This document shows positions 62,776-64,000 of a DNA stretch of 64,000 nt, piece by piece. The notes beneath the pieces were generated by a model that saw only the letters and a program-made list of their open reading frames with translations, was not told where the DNA came from and did no database searches. The translations under genes and the position numbers were made by a program. The DNA is from Hippasteria phrygiana (taxonomy: Eukaryota > Echinodermata > Asteroidea > Valvatida > Goniasteridae). The stretch's first letter is position 1, and each line of letters starts with the position of its first letter. The stretch is taken from positions 1,612,001 through 1,676,000 of the forward strand of contig JAZGUH010000271.1 in NCBI GenBank assembly GCA_037893225.1, in the 5' to 3' direction.

Positions 62776-62924
62776 GTGATGAATGTACAGTGATTTGTTT
62801 GGTCAAGTTTCTCATGATAGGGCTGATTTGTATTAAATGCAACAGGACTGTGTTTGGAGGCAGCACTGAGCTCATTCAGCACTTCAGACTTGTCCATGCG
62901 TTAACATATATAGGGTGGCGTGTT
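62776..62924 (+). pseudogene. C2H2 zinc finger 1 (same exon, frame of the acceptor)
   Basis: In the frame open from the acceptor the sequence reads LICIKCNRTVFGG, then STELIQHFRLVH. This gives C-x2-C (62,829 and 62,838), then x13, then H-x4-H (62,880 and 62,895), a classical C2H2 zinc finger with the hydrophobic residues in the expected places. The frame ends at TAA 62,925-62,927. It differs from the frame that holds the SAM C-terminal part just upstream, so one continuous protein cannot carry both. The opposite-strand reading here (62,619-62,897) has no recognisable features. Confidence 0.55.
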
Positions 62925-62925
62925 T

Positions 62926-63015
62926 AACTGTCCAGCTGTCCCATGCTACCAAATGGGTTGATACAGAACAGTTCAATACACATGGTCACTGAAACGACAC
63001 TTAATTAAACACTGA
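62926..63015 (+). pseudogene. Degenerate second C2H2-like finger
   Basis: One frame over from finger 1, the sequence reads NCPAVPCYQMG, then a TGA stop (62,959-62,961), then YRTVQYTWSLKRHLIKH and a TGA at 63,013-63,015. The C-x4-C and H-x3-H pairs with SLKRH before the first His resemble a C2H2 finger, but the middle is about five residues too long and holds a stop. It lies immediately after finger 1, as expected for a two-finger protein. I take it as the decayed continuation of the same gene. Confidence 0.4.
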
Positions 63016-63019
63016 ATGA

Positions 63020-63199
63020 TCATATTGCCCAATTGATCTACAACTTCAACCATTTCCCAATGGCGGGAATAATGATGACATTGATGAACCCCCATCACGC
63101 CCAGATTCAGATCAGGATTCTGAGCAGGGACTGGAGTGCCAGAGATTGTCTTTGAAAAACGTAGCACGCCCTGGCATAAATGTGTTCCAGCGGGCTTGA
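63020..63199 (+). pseudogene. Acidic linker segment of the same broken gene
   Basis: A third frame is open here and reads NNDDIDEPPSRPDSDQD, then SEQGLECQRLSLKNVARPG, closing with TGA at 63,197-63,199. The composition (Asp, Glu, Ser, Pro) is that of a disordered acidic linker after zinc fingers. There is no ATG or acceptor that would make it a stand-alone gene. Its order after the two finger remnants supports one ancestral reading frame now split by indels. Confidence 0.35.
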
Positions 63200-63366
63200 A
63201 AGTAATAACTTGTTTACCTTCAAAATTGAATGCTGTTGGAATGGCCAGGATAATCAATCATTTTCAAAGCAACTTGTATGTCAATCAAATGTCCTAAAAT
63301 GTTTTAGGTTTCTCATGTACATTTGTATATGATTTAATTGTTCATACTTTGTTCATTCAGTTTTTC
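63200..63366. other. No recognisable feature
   Basis: AT-rich sequence between the acidic linker and the next candidate acceptor. I see no gene, repeat or RNA here. Confidence 0.6.
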
Positions 63367-63370
63367 TTCA

Positions 63371-63497
63371 GATGACCCACAGACCGTTTTACAGTGCCTG
63401 CCACTTTTTTGCCTACTGGAAAGGTGAAGAAGTCAATGGGGAAATATGCAACTGCCACACACAGATGCCCTTGCCGCCATCATTGACCAACGGCCTG
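63371..63497 (+). pseudogene. Possible further exon, degenerate
   Basis: A plausible acceptor, tttttcttcag, at 63,361-63,371, is followed by about 125 bp ending at a good donor, cct|gtaagc (63,496). In the three frames one can read MTHRPFYSACHFFAYWKG, KVKKSMGKYATAT and HTDALAAIIDQRP, each plausible in part but not joined; the last frame holds a TGA at 63,425-63,427. This is the pattern expected of an exon with small indels. It could also be chance. Confidence 0.25.
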
Positions 63498-63564
63498 TAA
63501 GCAAATCTGGACATTTTATTACATTGGTTCAGGTTTTTTTTTTGCGAGGTAAGGGGGAATCTCA

Positions 63565-63796
63565 AAAGTCTGAACATTCCTGTTCCCACTGGAATGTTCC
63601 TTTATAGAACACCGTGTATTCACATTGGAAACACGCTGTTCCCAGCATAACAGGCCATTTCCAAGTAAGCGTGCACGCGAATGGTCCACTGATATCGGGA
63701 TCACGTATTTGTTCCCAAACTGTTCCCAGTGGGGAACCACGGGTGTTCCCGATTGAACAGGCAATGTTGTCACTGGAATGTTCCTAGTGTTCCAAC
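63565..63796. repeat. gttccc/ggaatgttcc-rich repeat block
   Basis: The 15-mer cactggaatgttcct occurs at 63,587-63,601 and 63,771-63,785. The word gttccca recurs between them, and inverted forms are present (gaacattcc, gtggggaacc). The whole may be a small decayed element bounded by these repeats, or locally duplicated sequence. Confidence 0.5.
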
Positions 63797-63819
63797 TTTT
63801 TAGACACTGCCTAAAAAAC

Positions 63820-63839
63820 AGAGAGAGAGAGAGAGAGAA
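63820..63839 (+). repeat. (GA)n microsatellite
   Basis: About ten uninterrupted GA dinucleotides. They generate the FFSLSLSLFF stretch seen in the opposite-strand reading 63,519-63,962, which I therefore regard as spurious. Confidence 0.9.
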
Positions 63840-64000
63840 AAACCAAAGACAAGGATCAAGAAAAAAAGTTGGGAAGTATTTTTTTTGGCATTTCACGATG
63901 TGTTTGGGTGGAGGAAGTTTAACTGGACCCCTCTGATCTTTGTCACTCTGAAAAACACCCAACTACCACACCCATCCCCCCTCCACTGCATGTCATGGAC
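63840..64000. other. No recognisable feature
   Basis: A-rich then C-rich sequence up to the window end. I see no gene, RNA or repeat here. Confidence 0.6.

Noticed and set aside
62619..62897. 92-codon minus-strand ORF
   Set aside because: It is the antisense of the SAM and zinc-finger coding, which has clear C2H2 residues on the + strand.
62973..63257. 94-codon minus-strand ORF
   Set aside because: Antisense of the acidic linker segment; no recognisable features.
63519..63962. 147-codon minus-strand ORF
   Set aside because: It runs through the GA microsatellite and the gttccc repeat block, and has no domain or gene context.

Overview
The window is eukaryotic, almost certainly animal, DNA. 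Positions 1 to about 59,706 (93% of the window) form one uninterrupted head-to-tail satellite array with a basic period of 238 bp, roughly 251 monomers, all in the same orientation. It enters from the left edge, so its true length is unknown. I do not recognise the satellite family. The remaining ~4.3 kb on the right is ordinary single-copy-like, AT-rich intergenic/intronic DNA.

The array is layered. Monomers differ at about a dozen two-state sites and carry length variants of 237, 238 and 239 bp. Groups of monomers are repeated as higher-order blocks: a 16-mer of 3,808 bp (1,555-16,600), a 7-mer of about 1,666 bp (17,527-22,526), blocks of 3,813 and 4,288 bp with an inner 953-bp 4-mer (21,724-34,072), 5-, 7-, 10- and 24-mer repeats (34-49 kb), and 6-mers of 1,428 and 1,430 bp (50.6-58 kb). 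The many ORFs here are shadows of the repeat: 238 = 3x79+1, so the frame rotates at each monomer and every reading stops after one to three monomers. I annotate no protein gene in the array.

The array ends abruptly at about 59,700-59,706. About 380 bp further on is a CpG-rich patch (60,085-60,190) followed by an ATG in good context and a short first coding exon (60,206-60,260) with a strong GT donor. An acceptor at 62,622 joins it in phase to sequence encoding the rest of a SAM-like domain, a C2H2 zinc finger, a second degenerate C2H2 finger and an acidic linker (62,623-63,196). These pieces lie in different frames and are interrupted by stops, so this looks like a decayed SAM/zinc-finger gene or one damaged by sequence errors. 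The intervening ~2.4 kb intron-like stretch holds an inverted-repeat pair, a hairpin, a minisatellite and a MITE-like element with perfect 30-bp inverted repeats.

Organism: frequent taggccta and tacatgta words in the unique part, GT-AG intron signals and a SAM+C2H2 gene suggest a metazoan, possibly a marine invertebrate deuterostome such as an echinoderm or a related lineage. This is a guess from word usage, not a determination.
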